A DNA stretch of 43,893 bases, taken from positions 1 through 43,893 of the forward strand of contig JAJZPA010000006.1 of assembly GCA_021811425.1 (NCBI GenBank), written 5' to 3'. Numbering within the stretch: the stretch's first letter is position 1; each line of letters begins with the position of its first letter. The position numbers were made by a program, and so were the translations under genes. The DNA is from Bacillota bacterium. GTDB taxonomy: Bacteria; Bacillota; Desulfitobacteriia; Desulfitobacteriales; Desulfitobacteriaceae. Below are positions 21,760-30,475 of the stretch, piece by piece. A model generated the notes under the pieces. It saw nothing but the letters and a program-made list of their open reading frames with translations. It did no database searches and was not told the origin of the DNA.

Positions 21760-23212
21760 GGGGATTATGTACCGGAGGTTGTGTGACAAAGTTTTGCCAA
21801 ACTTGATCCCTGTTCAGAGCAGAGTGCTGGTCGCCGTATCCGGCGGGCCTGATTCGGTGGCTTTAGCGCATATTCTATGGCGGTATGCCAAGGAAAGGCG
21901 AGATCAGGGAATTGAACTCGCCTTAACCCATGTGAACCACCAAGCAAGGCCGGAAGCTGACGCGGAGGAGCAGCTGGTGCAGGGTCTAGCTGGGGCTTGG
22001 GGTCTGCCCTGTTTCGTCCATCGTTTTCAGGCAAAACAGTACGCCAAAGCAGCGCGGCTGTCTTTTCAGGAAGCGGCGCGTCAGTGGCGCTATGCCCGCT
22101 GGCAGGAGGACATGGCAAAGGGTAGCTTTACGCTTTTGGCGACCGCCCATCATCTGGGGGATCAAGCGGAAACGATTCTTTATCGGCTTTTGCGTGGAAG
22201 CGGGACGGCTGGTTTGGCTGGAATCTATCCCAGCAAAGGGAGAGTCATCCGACCCTTGCTTGCGGTCAAAAAGGAAGATCTTCTTCGCTACTGTCAAGTC
22301 GAAGGGCTTCCCTATGCCCTGGATCAGAGTAATGCAGAGCCGATTTACGCTCGGAACCGCATTCGCCTGGAACTCCTCCCTGAGCTGGGGACAAACTATA
22401 ATCCGAGGATTTTGGAGACACTGGGACGGACTGGAGTTTTATTACGTTGGGATGAGGAATATATGGCTGCAGCAGCCGAAGCAGCGTGGGTTCAGTATTC
22501 CCTTGCAGCAAAGCCAGGGGCTGCGGCCTTGAGTCTTGATGTGTTTTCCCTGCCTCCCGCGCTCTTATCCCGCCTGATCCGCAAGGCTGCCACACAAGTT
22601 GGGAGCGATCCGCGAGGGTTAGCTTTTAATTTTGTTGAGGCGATCATGGAAAGCGGAGGAAAGCCTGGTTGGATGCAGGATTTGCCGGGAATTTTGGTTA
22701 AAATAGATTCTAAAGGGTTATGGTTTGTCCATACAGCGCGATCCGAATCTGGAGAACAGGTAGAAGCACGAGACTGGGAAATTGTGGTTCCATTCTCGGG
22801 CTGGCGCGCACGACTTGAAGCTGGTGTAGAAGTCGGTATGTTTGCTGAGAAAGACTTACCTGGCCTGCAAGCGTATTCTACCCACAGCCCTGTGGAGGTT
22901 GAAGCGTTTAGCCTCAGTGCCCTGCAAAAACTGAAGGAGCCCCTGGTTTTGCGCACTCGTCGTTCGGGTGACCGGATGTGGATTAAAGGTACTGGGCATA
23001 AAGCGCTCAAAAAGGTTTTTCAGGAAATGGGGATTGCCTCCGAAGCCCGAAAGGGTGTATGGTTGCTCGCTTCCGAACAGGAGGTTTTTTGGATTCCCGG
23101 AGTTCGTCGGGGTAGTCTATTGCAGCCGATGGGGAATGAGGAAAGGGCCTATTGTGCGGTACGGCGGCTGCCGCCGGAAACGTCGGCAGCTTCGTTGTAT
23201 AATGGAATTTAG
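21752..23212 (+). CDS. tilS: tRNA(Ile)-lysidine synthetase TilS
   Basis: ATP-dependent modification of C34 to lysidine in tRNA-Ile(CAU), allowing AUA decoding. 486 residues. The PP-loop SGGPDS lies near residue 30, followed by THVNHQARPEADAEE and FQEAARQWRY, then a C-terminal TilS domain (LRTRRSGDRMWIKGTGHKAL, KKVFQEMGI, WIPGVRRG). ATG 21752 overlaps the spoIIE stop, suggesting translational coupling; ATG 21767 is an alternative with GAGGGG only 3 bases upstream. B. subtilis has hprT next; here the next gene is ftsH. Confidence 0.95.
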   Translation: MNEGIMYRRLCDKVLPNLIPVQSRVLVAVSGGPDSVALAHILWRYAKERRDQGIELALTHVNHQARPEADAEEQLVQGLAGAWGLPCFVHRFQAKQYAKAARLSFQEAARQWRYARWQEDMAKGSFTLLATAHHLGDQAETILYRLLRGSGTAGLAGIYPSKGRVIRPLLAVKKEDLLRYCQVEGLPYALDQSNAEPIYARNRIRLELLPELGTNYNPRILETLGRTGVLLRWDEEYMAAAAEAAWVQYSLAAKPGAAALSLDVFSLPPALLSRLIRKAATQVGSDPRGLAFNFVEAIMESGGKPGWMQDLPGILVKIDSKGLWFVHTARSESGEQVEARDWEIVVPFSGWRARLEAGVEVGMFAEKDLPGLQAYSTHSPVEVEAFSLSALQKLKEPLVLRTRRSGDRMWIKGTGHKALKKVFQEMGIASEARKGVWLLASEQEVFWIPGVRRGSLLQPMGNEERAYCAVRRLPPETSAASLYNGI

Positions 23213-23223
23213 CGTGGTATAAT
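23195..23223 (+). promoter_or_regulatory. Sigma-A promoter of ftsH-ndk
   Basis: TTGTAT (23195-23200), 17 bases, extended -10 TGGTATAAT (23215-23223). A second TATAAT lies at 23198-23203. ftsH starts 57 bases downstream. Confidence 0.6.
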
Positions 23224-23279
23224 ATGTAATATTGCTTTAAAATAAGGCGGTTTCCCAGATGGAGAGGAGGACCCAAGAC

Positions 23280-25208
23280 TTGAAATTTTTTAAGAATATC
23301 GCGATCTATTTGCTCATCATCTTATTGGCAATTATGCTCATCAGATGGCAGAGTCCTCCGGTCAACAAAGACTTGACCTTGGATTACAATAGCTTTAAGA
23401 AGGCTGTTGTCGAAGACAGGGTTACCGAAGTGACGACCGTTGGTGATAAAAGTGTAAATCACTATTCCGTTACAATGAAGGACGGCAAGACATACGATAT
23501 TGTAGGCCCTATTGGGGATGATAAGCTGTACTCAGACCTCTATACCCACGGAGTGGTTCTGAATTTCAAGACCCTACCTGAACCGCCTTGGTGGACGAGC
23601 CTGATTACGACGTTGCTTCCGATTTTGCTCATTGTCGGATTGTTCTTCTTCATGATGCAGCAAACCCAGGGCGGGGGTAACCGGGTTATGCAGTTTGGCA
23701 AGAGCCGGGCCAGGCTGATTGGAGATGACAAGAAAAAGATCACGTTTGCAGATGTCGCAGGGGTGGATGAAGTTAAGGAAGAGCTTGAGGAAGTCGTAGA
23801 GTTCCTGAAATATCCGAAAAAGTTTAATGATCTCGGTGCAAAAATCCCTAAGGGAGTTCTGCTGTTTGGTCCTCCGGGTACGGGCAAGACCTTACTAGCT
23901 CGGGCTGTCGCTGGGGAAGCCGGGGTGCCATTCTTCAGCATCAGCGGTTCAGACTTTGTGGAGATGTTTGTCGGGGTAGGGGCTTCTCGCGTGCGCGATT
24001 TATTTGAACAGGCGAAGAAAAACTCCCCCTGTATCGTTTTTATTGATGAGATCGATGCAGTTGGCCGCCAGCGGGGTGCCGGTCTTGGTGGGGGCCATGA
24101 TGAACGCGAGCAGACCTTGAATCAGCTGTTGGTTGAGATGGATGGATTTGCTGGGAACGAAGGAATTATCATCATTGCCGCAACGAATCGCCCTGATATT
24201 TTGGATCCAGCGCTGCTCCGGCCAGGCCGTTTTGACCGCCAAGTTTCGGTCGATGTGCCGGATGTCAGGGGAAGAGCACAGATTCTAGGGGTTCATGTCA
24301 AAGGAAAGCCGATCTCTAATGATGTTGATCTTGATGTGCTAGCACGCCGAACGCCTGGTTTTACGGGTGCGGACTTGGCCAATCTTGTCAATGAAGCCGC
24401 ACTTCTTTCCGCACGCCGCAGTGAGAAAGAGGTGGGGATGCTGGCCTTAGAAGATTCCATCGAAAGGGTGATTGCGGGACCGGAGAAGAAGAGTCGCGTA
24501 ATCAGTTCCTACGAGAAGAAGCTCGTATCCTATCATGAAGCGGGACACGCCTTGGTTGGGGAGCTTTTGACCCATACCGATCCGCTGCATAAAGTATCGA
24601 TCATCCCGCGGGGACGGGCAGGGGGCTATACCTTGCTGCTACCTAAAGAAGATCGCAACTATATGACCAAGTCTCAGTTGCTTGACCAGGTGACGATGCT
24701 GCTTGGTGGGCGGGTGGCGGAAGCCGTTATTTTAAATGAGATATCGACCGGGGCCTCGAACGACCTGGAGCGGGCTACGGGTTTGGTGCGCAAAATGATT
24801 ACCGAACTTGGGATGTCTGAGGAGCTTGGCCCCTTAACCTTTGGGCATAAAGAAGAGCAGGTATTTCTCGGTCGGGATATCGCCCGTGACCGTAACTACA
24901 GTGAGGCGGTTGCTTATGCCATTGACAAAGAGGCCCGCCGCATCATTGATGACTGCTATCAAAAGGCGGAGAACCATATTCGGCAAAACATCGATAAACT
25001 TCATGCCATTGCCGAAGCGCTGATGGAAAAAGAAACCTTGCAAGCAAAGGAATTCGCTGATTTGATGGCAAAGTTTGATAAGCCGAGTGAGGGCGAGCCC
25101 ATCGTTGCGGTAGAAGGCCGAATCTCGTCCCAAGTGGAGCAAGGATCTGCAGAACTCGGCTGGGATTACGAACGAGAGGCCAACAAGATTGAATGGAGGA
25201 CGTTGTAG
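23280..25208 (+). CDS. ftsH: ATP-dependent zinc metalloprotease FtsH
   Basis: Membrane-anchored AAA+ protease for quality control of membrane proteins and regulators. 642 residues. Two transmembrane segments (about 5-22 and 100-125) flank an external domain. AAA+ motifs follow: Walker A GPPGTGKT near 197, Walker B VFIDEID, and the [23 protein letters not shown]. The M41 protease has HEAGH near 419 and a downstream Asp (SNDLERAT). Start: TTG 23280, with GGAGAGGAGG 9 bases upstream; an in-frame ATG at 23259 lies ahead of that site. Overlaps ndk by one base. Confidence 0.97.
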   Translation: MKFFKNIAIYLLIILLAIMLIRWQSPPVNKDLTLDYNSFKKAVVEDRVTEVTTVGDKSVNHYSVTMKDGKTYDIVGPIGDDKLYSDLYTHGVVLNFKTLPEPPWWTSLITTLLPILLIVGLFFFMMQQTQGGGNRVMQFGKSRARLIGDDKKKITFADVAGVDEVKEELEEVVEFLKYPKKFNDLGAKIPKGVLLFGPPGTGKTLLARAVAGEAGVPFFSISGSDFVEMFVGVGASRVRDLFEQAKKNSPCIVFIDEIDAVGRQRGAGLGGGHDEREQTLNQLLVEMDGFAGNEGIIIIAATNRPDILDPALLRPGRFDRQVSVDVPDVRGRAQILGVHVKGKPISNDVDLDVLARRTPGFTGADLANLVNEAALLSARRSEKEVGMLALEDSIERVIAGPEKKSRVISSYEKKLVSYHEAGHALVGELLTHTDPLHKVSIIPRGRAGGYTLLLPKEDRNYMTKSQLLDQVTMLLGGRVAEAVILNEISTGASNDLERATGLVRKMITELGMSEELGPLTFGHKEEQVFLGRDIARDRNYSEAVAYAIDKEARRIIDDCYQKAENHIRQNIDKLHAIAEALMEKETLQAKEFADLMAKFDKPSEGEPIVAVEGRISSQVEQGSAELGWDYEREANKIEWRTL

Positions 25209-25657
25209 TGGAAAGAACATTCATCATGCTGAAGCCGGATGCTGTCCAGCGGGGGTTGATCGGGACAATTATTGCTCGCTTCGAAGGAAAAGGGTGCAAA
25301 CTGGTAGGCATGAAACTAATGCAAGTGAATCGCGCTTTAGCTGAACAGCATTATTCCGAGCACCGAGGCAAATCCTTCTTCGAGCCCACGGTTGCCTACA
25401 TCATGTCCTCTCCAGTCGTGGCGATGGTTTGGGAAGGAAAAAATGTGGTAGCCATCGCTCGTGAGTTGATGGGTTCAACGAATCCGGTTGCGGCCAATCC
25501 CGGCTCGATTCGTGGCAGCTACGGCATGGACATCAGCCGCAACGTAATTCACGGCTCTGACTCCGTGGCGAGTGCCGAGCGTGAGATAGGATTGTATTTT
25601 AGCCCAGAGGAGCTGCTCGCTTACAAAAAAGCGGGGGAAGATTGGTTAAGCGAATAG
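25208..25657 (+). CDS. ndk: Nucleoside diphosphate kinase
   Basis: Interconverts NTPs and NDPs through a phosphohistidine. 149 residues, exact family length: [20 protein letters not shown] at the start, [18 protein letters not shown], and NVIHGSDS with the catalytic His near residue 115. GTG 25208 shares its G with the ftsH stop (TAGTG), with GGAGGA 7 bases upstream inside ftsH, so it is translated from the ftsH transcript. ATG 25193 would precede that site. Confidence 0.96.
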   Translation: MERTFIMLKPDAVQRGLIGTIIARFEGKGCKLVGMKLMQVNRALAEQHYSEHRGKSFFEPTVAYIMSSPVVAMVWEGKNVVAIARELMGSTNPVAANPGSIRGSYGMDISRNVIHGSDSVASAEREIGLYFSPEELLAYKKAGEDWLSE

Positions 25658-25694
25658 CCAGGGGAGATGGGTTGACGTTTGTTGGGGGTAATAC

Positions 25695-26402
25695 ATGTCG
25701 TGGTTTAGAGAACGAAAGGTTCTGATTTCCGTCGCTTCGGTTCTGGTGGGGTTTCTTTTTGTTGTGCTTCTGAAAGCTCAGGGTTTAGCCGGTAACCCAA
25801 CCCATCAAGAAGTTGCCCTCCCAAACTTGATCCAAACCGAGCAAGAAAATCAACAATTGGCTGCCGATAATGATAAGATTCGCCAGGAGTTAGCGAAGTA
25901 TACCCAGGGGACGAATGCGTCAGCTCTCGCGTTGCAGCAATTGCAGGATAGCCGCATGAACGCCGGGCTGATCTCCGTTATAGGTCCGGGGATCCGCGTT
26001 ACCCTCGATGATGCCCAGCACAAAGGGACGAATGATGATCCTCAGAACTATGTGATTCACGAAGCCTACATCCGCCTCCTGATCAACATTCTCTGGAGTG
26101 GCGGGGCAGAGGCCATTGCGGTCAACGGACAACGCGTGCTGGGGACGACAGAGTTTTTCTGCAGCGGCCCCTATATTCAGATCAATGGGACACGGCAGGT
26201 GCCCTCTTATGTCATTGAGGCGATTGGGGACATCCGCAATCTGCAATCGGTTTTGCACTTTGCTTACACCTGGGATCAGTTGGGTGAGTTTCAAACGATG
26301 TATGGCATCACAAGGCAGCTTGAAGTCGTAAATATCCTGCATATCCCGGCAGGGACAGTGCGCAAAATACAATATGCTCAACCGGTGAAGGAGGGGGCCT
26401 AA
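25695..26402 (+). CDS. DUF881 membrane-anchored protein (YlxW/YlxX-like), copy 1
   Basis: 235 residues. N-terminal basic stretch and transmembrane segment (VLISVASVLVGFLFVVLL, about 9-26), an extracytoplasmic coiled coil (about 48-90), then the DUF881 domain (SVIGPGIRVTLDDA, HEAYIRLLINILWSGGAEAI, AVNGQRVLGTTEFFCSGPYI). Function is unknown; B. subtilis YlxW/YlxX lie beside division genes, suggesting a cell-envelope role. ATG 25695 follows GGGGGT. It starts 37 bases after ndk and overlaps the second copy by one base. Confidence 0.85.
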   Translation: MSWFRERKVLISVASVLVGFLFVVLLKAQGLAGNPTHQEVALPNLIQTEQENQQLAADNDKIRQELAKYTQGTNASALALQQLQDSRMNAGLISVIGPGIRVTLDDAQHKGTNDDPQNYVIHEAYIRLLINILWSGGAEAIAVNGQRVLGTTEFFCSGPYIQINGTRQVPSYVIEAIGDIRNLQSVLHFAYTWDQLGEFQTMYGITRQLEVVNILHIPAGTVRKIQYAQPVKEGA

Positions 26403-27112
26403 TGACACGTTGGAAAAGGGAATTGGCTCTTCCGGTAACCTTGGTGGCGATTGCCCTCGGATTTTTGATATCGATAGCGGTGCAGACGCAGAAAAACGTG
26501 TCTGCTGCCGAACAAATTAATGCCCAGCGTATGACCGCAGCAAAATCCGTTTTAACGAATATACAAGCGCAAAATGACCAGCTCAAACAGACGAACAAAG
26601 AACTCAGGGCCCGATTAGAGCAGGCCAGGAAACAGGGGGGTACCGATCCCAGCCTGCTTGCTGACTTAGCTCAGGCCGGGATTCTTGATGGAACTCGGAA
26701 GGTTGAAGGGCCAGGAGTACAGATCTTTATTGATGACCGGAAGCAGGATCATAAAACAGTTTTGCCGCTGACGCCCGACAATCTGCTCGAGATCGTCAAC
26801 ACCTTGCGTTTTGCGGGGGCTGAAGCTATCGGCATCAATCAACAGCGCATTGTGGCTTCTACGGCCATCGTCTATAGTGGAAGCTCCACGATCCTTGTCA
26901 ATCAGGTGCCGATCACACGGGTAGAAGGGATTCCTTATCAGATCGATGTGATCGGGAATCAAGATACTTTAGTCGATTATTTTTCAAATCTGGAGGCGGA
27001 TGCGCTTAAGAAGGCCGGGATCAATGTAAGCATCGTCCGCAAGGTCGTACAAATTCCCGCTTTTAAGGGGTCGAGAGTATTTCGCCTTGCGAAGCCGAAT
27101 CCAAATGAATGA
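26402..27112 (+). CDS. DUF881 membrane-anchored protein, copy 2
   Basis: 236 residues with the same layout as its neighbour: transmembrane segment (ALPVTLVAIALGFLISIAV, about 9-27), coiled coil (about 35-80), then DUF881 (KVEGPGVQIFIDDR, LLEIVNTLRFAGAEAIGINQ, IVASTAIVYSGSSTILVN). The ATG overlaps the stop of copy 1 (TAATG). The two are clearly related yet diverged, so an old duplication is likely and they may form a heteromer (inference). A terminator follows. Confidence 0.85.
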   Translation: MTRWKRELALPVTLVAIALGFLISIAVQTQKNVSAAEQINAQRMTAAKSVLTNIQAQNDQLKQTNKELRARLEQARKQGGTDPSLLADLAQAGILDGTRKVEGPGVQIFIDDRKQDHKTVLPLTPDNLLEIVNTLRFAGAEAIGINQQRIVASTAIVYSGSSTILVNQVPITRVEGIPYQIDVIGNQDTLVDYFSNLEADALKKAGINVSIVRKVVQIPAFKGSRVFRLAKPNPNE

Positions 27113-27122
27113 ATAAAAGAAA

Positions 27123-27156
27123 GGCTCCCCATCATACTAAAGGGGAGCTGTTTTTT
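27123..27156 (+). terminator. Intrinsic terminator after the DUF881 pair
   Basis: GGCTCCCC pairs with GGGGAGCT around an 11-base loop, then GTTTTTTC. Confidence 0.8.
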
Positions 27157-27264
27157 CACATGCTCTGAGATTTTCCCGATCGACCTCAGGGAAATAGGCA
27201 GGAAAATAGAATTCAATGGCGAATCAAGCAGTTATGTTTAAATCCAACAATTAAGTTAATTTTA

Positions 27265-27287
27265 CTCCCCACTAGTTATAAGGGGAG
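27265..27287 (+). promoter_or_regulatory. Hairpin in the fhs leader resembling the upstream terminator
   Basis: CTCCCC-N11-GGGGAG ends 15 bases before the fhs Shine-Dalgarno. Its arms and flanks (GGGGAGC-G) repeat those of the 27123 terminator about 140 bases away, but it lacks a T tract. Possible leader regulation or a duplicated hairpin. Confidence 0.35.
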
Positions 27288-27317
27288 CAGGATGGAAACG
27301 AAGGGAGAGGACAACCA

Positions 27318-29078
27318 ATGGCTTATGATGCCACCCAAATGAAGGATTGGCAGATTGCTGAAGAAGCAGAAAAGACCATGCCAACTACTGAACAGCTTGT
27401 AGACATGCTTGGGCTGGAAAAGGATGAACTGATTCCCTATGGTAAAACTCCGAAAGTTGATTTTCTCAAGGTCATGGAGCGCCTCAAGGACAAACCCGAT
27501 GGCAAATACATTGAGGTAACGGCGATTACACCGACCCCTCTTGGTGAAGGAAAGACGACCACCACGCTGGGGTTGATCGAAGGTTTGGCGAAGCGGGGCA
27601 GGAGTGTCGGTGGTGCGATTCGCCAGCCTTCCGGTGGGCCGACTATGAATATTAAGGGAACGGCAGCGGGTGGTGGAAACGCCCTTCTGATTCCTATGAC
27701 TGAATTCTCGCTGGGTTTGACCGGGGACATCAATGATATTATGAATGCCCATAACCTGGCTATGGTGGCCTTGAACGCTCGGATGCAGCATGAGGCCAAT
27801 TATACTGATGAAGAGTTGGCAAAACGCAATTTGCGTCGGCTCGATGTCGACCCGAAGAATGTGGAAATGGGTTGGATCATCGACTTTGCAGCTCAGGGTT
27901 TGCGCAATATCCTGATTGGCTTAGGCGGCAAAAAAGATGGCTTCGTAATGCAGTCGAAATTCGGGATCGCAGTCGGCTCAGAACTCATGGCTATTTTGGC
28001 TATCGCCAAGGATCTGCCTGATTTGAGGGAACGGATTGGCAAAGTCATCGTGGCTTATGATAAGACCGGTAAGCCAATTACAACCAAAGACTTAGAAGTA
28101 GATGGAGCCATGGCCGCCTGGATGCGAAACACGATTAATCCGACCATCTGCTACACCGCAGAAGGCCAGCCGGTCTTTGTCCATGCCGGGCCGTTTGCAA
28201 ACATTGCGATTGGACAGTCTTCTATCATTGCTGACAGAGTCGGACTTAAAGTGTTTGACTACCATGTTACTGAGAGCGGCTTTGCGGCTGATATTGGCTT
28301 CGAGAAGTTCTGGAACGTTAAAGCTCGGCTTAGCGGTTTGAAGCCGGATGTTTCCGTATTGGTCGCTACCATTCGGGCACTGAAAATGCATGGGGGCGGA
28401 CCGGCTGTGGTTCCAGGCCGTCCGCTGCCGCAAGAGTACACAGAGGAGAACCTGGAATTGGTGGAAAAGGGCTGTGCTAATCTGCTCCATCATCTGAGCA
28501 TTATCAAAAAGTCCGGAATTAAGCCCGTTGTTTGTATTAACAGCTTCTATTCGGATACCGATGCTGAGATTAAGCTGGTCAAGAAGATTGTGGAAGCAGC
28601 AGGGGGGCGTTGTGCCTTATCCCAGCACTGGCTCAAAGGGGGAGACGGGGCCCTGGAGCTTGCCGATGCTGTTATTGCAGCGTGTGAAGAGCCGAACGAA
28701 TTTAAACCGCTTTACCCGCTGGAAATGCCTTTGCGGCAGCGCGTAGACTTAATTGCCCGCGAAGTATATGGTGCCGACGGCGTTGACTGGTCGCCGGAAG
28801 CGGAAGCGAAAGCGAAACGTTTTGAAGCGGATCCTGCTTACGCCGATTTCGCGACGATGATGGTGAAAACCCATCTCAGCCTGTCGCATGATCCGGCGCT
28901 CAAAGGGGTTCCCAAGGGTTGGAGGCTTCCAATTCGGGATGTCCTGGTCTACGGTGGAGCTAAGTTCCTCTGCCCGATGGCTGGCACGATTACCCTCATG
29001 CCGGGAACAAGTTCGGATCCGGCTTATCGGCGGATTGATATTGATGTCGAGACGGGGAAAGTCAAAGGGTTATTCTAA
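27318..29078 (+). CDS. fhs: Formate-tetrahydrofolate ligase
   Basis: Joins formate and THF with ATP to 10-formyl-THF, the first methyl-branch folate step of the Wood-Ljungdahl pathway and a source of C1 units. 586 residues, longer than the 556-560 of Moorella or Clostridium enzymes. P-loop [12 protein letters not shown] at about 73-84. The segment [20 protein letters not shown] replaces the usual EPSLGPxFGxKGGAAGGG-type sequence, and an insertion follows [10 protein letters not shown]. It ends in [10 protein letters not shown]...GLF. This is a divergent subtype that I associate with sulfate-reducing bacteria (from memory). ATG 27318 has GGGAGAGG 7 bases upstream. Monocistronic. Confidence 0.93.
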   Translation: MAYDATQMKDWQIAEEAEKTMPTTEQLVDMLGLEKDELIPYGKTPKVDFLKVMERLKDKPDGKYIEVTAITPTPLGEGKTTTTLGLIEGLAKRGRSVGGAIRQPSGGPTMNIKGTAAGGGNALLIPMTEFSLGLTGDINDIMNAHNLAMVALNARMQHEANYTDEELAKRNLRRLDVDPKNVEMGWIIDFAAQGLRNILIGLGGKKDGFVMQSKFGIAVGSELMAILAIAKDLPDLRERIGKVIVAYDKTGKPITTKDLEVDGAMAAWMRNTINPTICYTAEGQPVFVHAGPFANIAIGQSSIIADRVGLKVFDYHVTESGFAADIGFEKFWNVKARLSGLKPDVSVLVATIRALKMHGGGPAVVPGRPLPQEYTEENLELVEKGCANLLHHLSIIKKSGIKPVVCINSFYSDTDAEIKLVKKIVEAAGGRCALSQHWLKGGDGALELADAVIAACEEPNEFKPLYPLEMPLRQRVDLIAREVYGADGVDWSPEAEAKAKRFEADPAYADFATMMVKTHLSLSHDPALKGVPKGWRLPIRDVLVYGGAKFLCPMAGTITLMPGTSSDPAYRRIDIDVETGKVKGLF

Positions 29079-29092
29079 AACGCGAGGGGATG

Positions 29093-29125
29093 AACGGTGG
29101 AAGGGCCAAAGGCCCTTCCACCGTT
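29093..29125 (+). terminator. 15-bp perfect hairpin after fhs
   Basis: AACGGTGGAAGGGCC and its exact complement around AAA, 14 bases after the stop. The tail is TTGCGTT rather than a T run, so it may stabilise the 3' end as much as terminate. Confidence 0.6.
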
Positions 29126-29180
29126 TGCGTTAGAGTGTAATGGAATCTGGCGTAGTTGCCCGGTACGCTGCCATTGAGGG

Positions 29181-29250
29181 TTGACATTATAAGCAGAATA
29201 TGAAAGTATGTTGTTGTGAAGTATACTATCACCTAAAGAGTACTACTTTC
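29181..29250 (+). promoter_or_regulatory. Probable control region of the peroxiredoxin gene
   Basis: A perfect TTGACA (29181-29186) is present but no -10 at normal spacing. TATACT lies at 29222-29227, inside the palindrome AGTATACT; AGTACT (29239-29244) and TACGTA (29254-29259) are further small palindromes. GAAAGTA (29203-29209) is inverted as TACTTTC (29244-29250). The symmetry suggests repressor binding, but no PerR or Fur consensus was recognised. Confidence 0.3.
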
Positions 29251-29327
29251 AAATACGTAAATACTACAGAAAGGTATTTATTGTACTCAACTAGGTGACG
29301 ACGTTGAAAAAAATGGAGGTAGGAAGA

Positions 29328-29795
29328 ATGGGAAATCGCATTGTAATTGGGGCTTTCGCTCCGGATTTCACCCTGAAGGATAACCGTGGCAATATGGTCA
29401 ATTTGGCAGAATATCGGGGCAAAAAAGTCCTGCTTTCTTGGCATCCATTAGCCTGGACGGGCGTTTGTGCTGAACAAATGAAAGCATTAGAGAATCATTA
29501 TGCTCGTTTTGAAGAACTGGGTACGATTCCCTTGGGGCTGAGTGTGGATACTTATCCTTCAAAAAACGCCTGGGCCAAAGAACTCGGGATTGCCAACGTT
29601 AAACTACCCTCGGATTTTTGGCCACATGGGGAGGTTGCCAAAGCCTATGGACTGTTCCTTGAGAACGAGGGATTTTCTGAACGAGCCAATGTGATTGTCG
29701 ATGAGAATGGGAAGATTATCTGGGTAAAGGTTTATGGAATTCATGATCTCCCAGACATTGAAGAAGTCATTAGGGTCTTAGAAAAATTGAGGTGA
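29328..29795 (+). CDS. Peroxiredoxin, AhpC/TSA family (1-Cys)
   Basis: Thiol peroxidase for hydrogen peroxide or organic peroxides. 155 residues with thioredoxin fold. The peroxidatic motif PLAWTGVC (P40, T44, C47) fits PxxxTxxC. C47 is the only cysteine, so an external thiol or partner must resolve the sulfenate. GLSVDTYPSKNAWAKELGI and NVIVDENGKIIWVKVY are typical. ATG 29328 has GGAGG 9 bases upstream; GTG 29295 lacks one. It stands alone between the fhs hairpin and a repeat region. Likely protects an anaerobe from oxidants (inference). Confidence 0.88.
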   Translation: MGNRIVIGAFAPDFTLKDNRGNMVNLAEYRGKKVLLSWHPLAWTGVCAEQMKALENHYARFEELGTIPLGLSVDTYPSKNAWAKELGIANVKLPSDFWPHGEVAKAYGLFLENEGFSERANVIVDENGKIIWVKVYGIHDLPDIEEVIRVLEKLR

Positions 29796-29924
29796 GACAA
29801 GAGGGAGACAAGAGGGACGGTTCTCGTTGTCGCAAGACCAGACCAGACAGAGGGATGGTTCTCGTTTTCTTAACCAAAATATCAGACGGGAAGAACCGTC
29901 CCCTTTGTCGCACCCTTTGTCGCA
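29794..29924. repeat. Short repeat cluster with GGGACGGTTCT / AGAACCGTCCC inverted arms
   Basis: GAGACAAGAGG occurs twice in tandem (29794-29815). GGGACGGTTCT (29814-29824) is exactly inverted as AGAACCGTCCC (29892-29902); a variant GGGATGGTTCT starts at 29852, so the left unit is duplicated with a period of 38 bases. CCCTTTGTCGCA is tandem at 29901-29924. Dispersed elements with these arms are common in clostridial genomes (from memory). Non-coding between the peroxiredoxin and HD genes. Confidence 0.8.
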
Positions 29925-29963
29925 CGGCTTCGGCGATACTCTATCTGATTTTTTGGGGGTTTT

Positions 29964-30452
29964 ATGGAGCGATTAAACCGGATGATCAGGGGCCGGGCTT
30001 ATCAGGCGTATTTGGCACGTACCCAAGCGGAGGAGCAGGAGCGGATTTACTGCAAGCATGGGATGGATCACTTGCTGGGTGTGGCGCGGATTGCTTACGC
30101 TTATTTGCTGGAAAGGGAAGAGGGTTCCTCGAAAACGCAGTTTAAGGAATTGGTGTATGCAGCGGCACTTTTGCATGATCTGGGGCGCTGGGTGGAATAC
30201 AAAACGGGAGAGGATCATGCCCAGGCTAGTGCCAGGCTGGCCAAGCCGTTGCTCATAGAGGCAGGGTTTCAGGTGGATGAAGTGGAGGCGATTCTGGACG
30301 CTATTAGGGAGCATCGGCAAGAAACCGAGCATACGAGCGTGTTAGCAAGGGCTTTAGCCTTAGCAGACGATTGGGCGAGGGATTGCTGGAACTGTTCAGC
30401 ACAAGGGACGTGCCATAAATTCCGTCCAGAGATGCTTAATATAACCTATTAG
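29964..30452 (+). CDS. HD-domain phosphohydrolase of unknown substrate
   Basis: 162 residues. HD metal-site residues H36 (in GMDHLLGV) and H71-D72 (LLHDLGRW), followed by a later D/H-rich helix (IREHRQETEH). The C-terminus carries CWNCSAQGTCH, a C-x2-C-x5-C motif possibly binding metal. ATG 29964 follows GGGGG. It lies 23 bases before folP with no terminator, so it probably belongs to the folate operon. A candidate role is removal of phosphate in dihydroneopterin phosphate processing, but nothing in the sequence proves it. Confidence 0.78.
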   Translation: MERLNRMIRGRAYQAYLARTQAEEQERIYCKHGMDHLLGVARIAYAYLLEREEGSSKTQFKELVYAAALLHDLGRWVEYKTGEDHAQASARLAKPLLIEAGFQVDEVEAILDAIREHRQETEHTSVLARALALADDWARDCWNCSAQGTCHKFRPEMLNITY

Positions 30453-30475
30453 GGTTCAGGACAGGGGAGGTTGCC

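Noticed and set aside
27157-27317. THF riboswitch before fhs
   Set aside because: The leader lacks the conserved THF aptamer sequences that I know; only a simple hairpin is visible.
29794-29924. CRISPR array
   Set aside because: The repeats are short and irregular, without unique spacers of constant length, and there are no cas genes.
29792-30145. 117-residue frame across the repeat cluster into the HD gene
   Set aside because: Encodes repeat-derived sequence, overlaps a real gene in another frame, and lacks a ribosome site.
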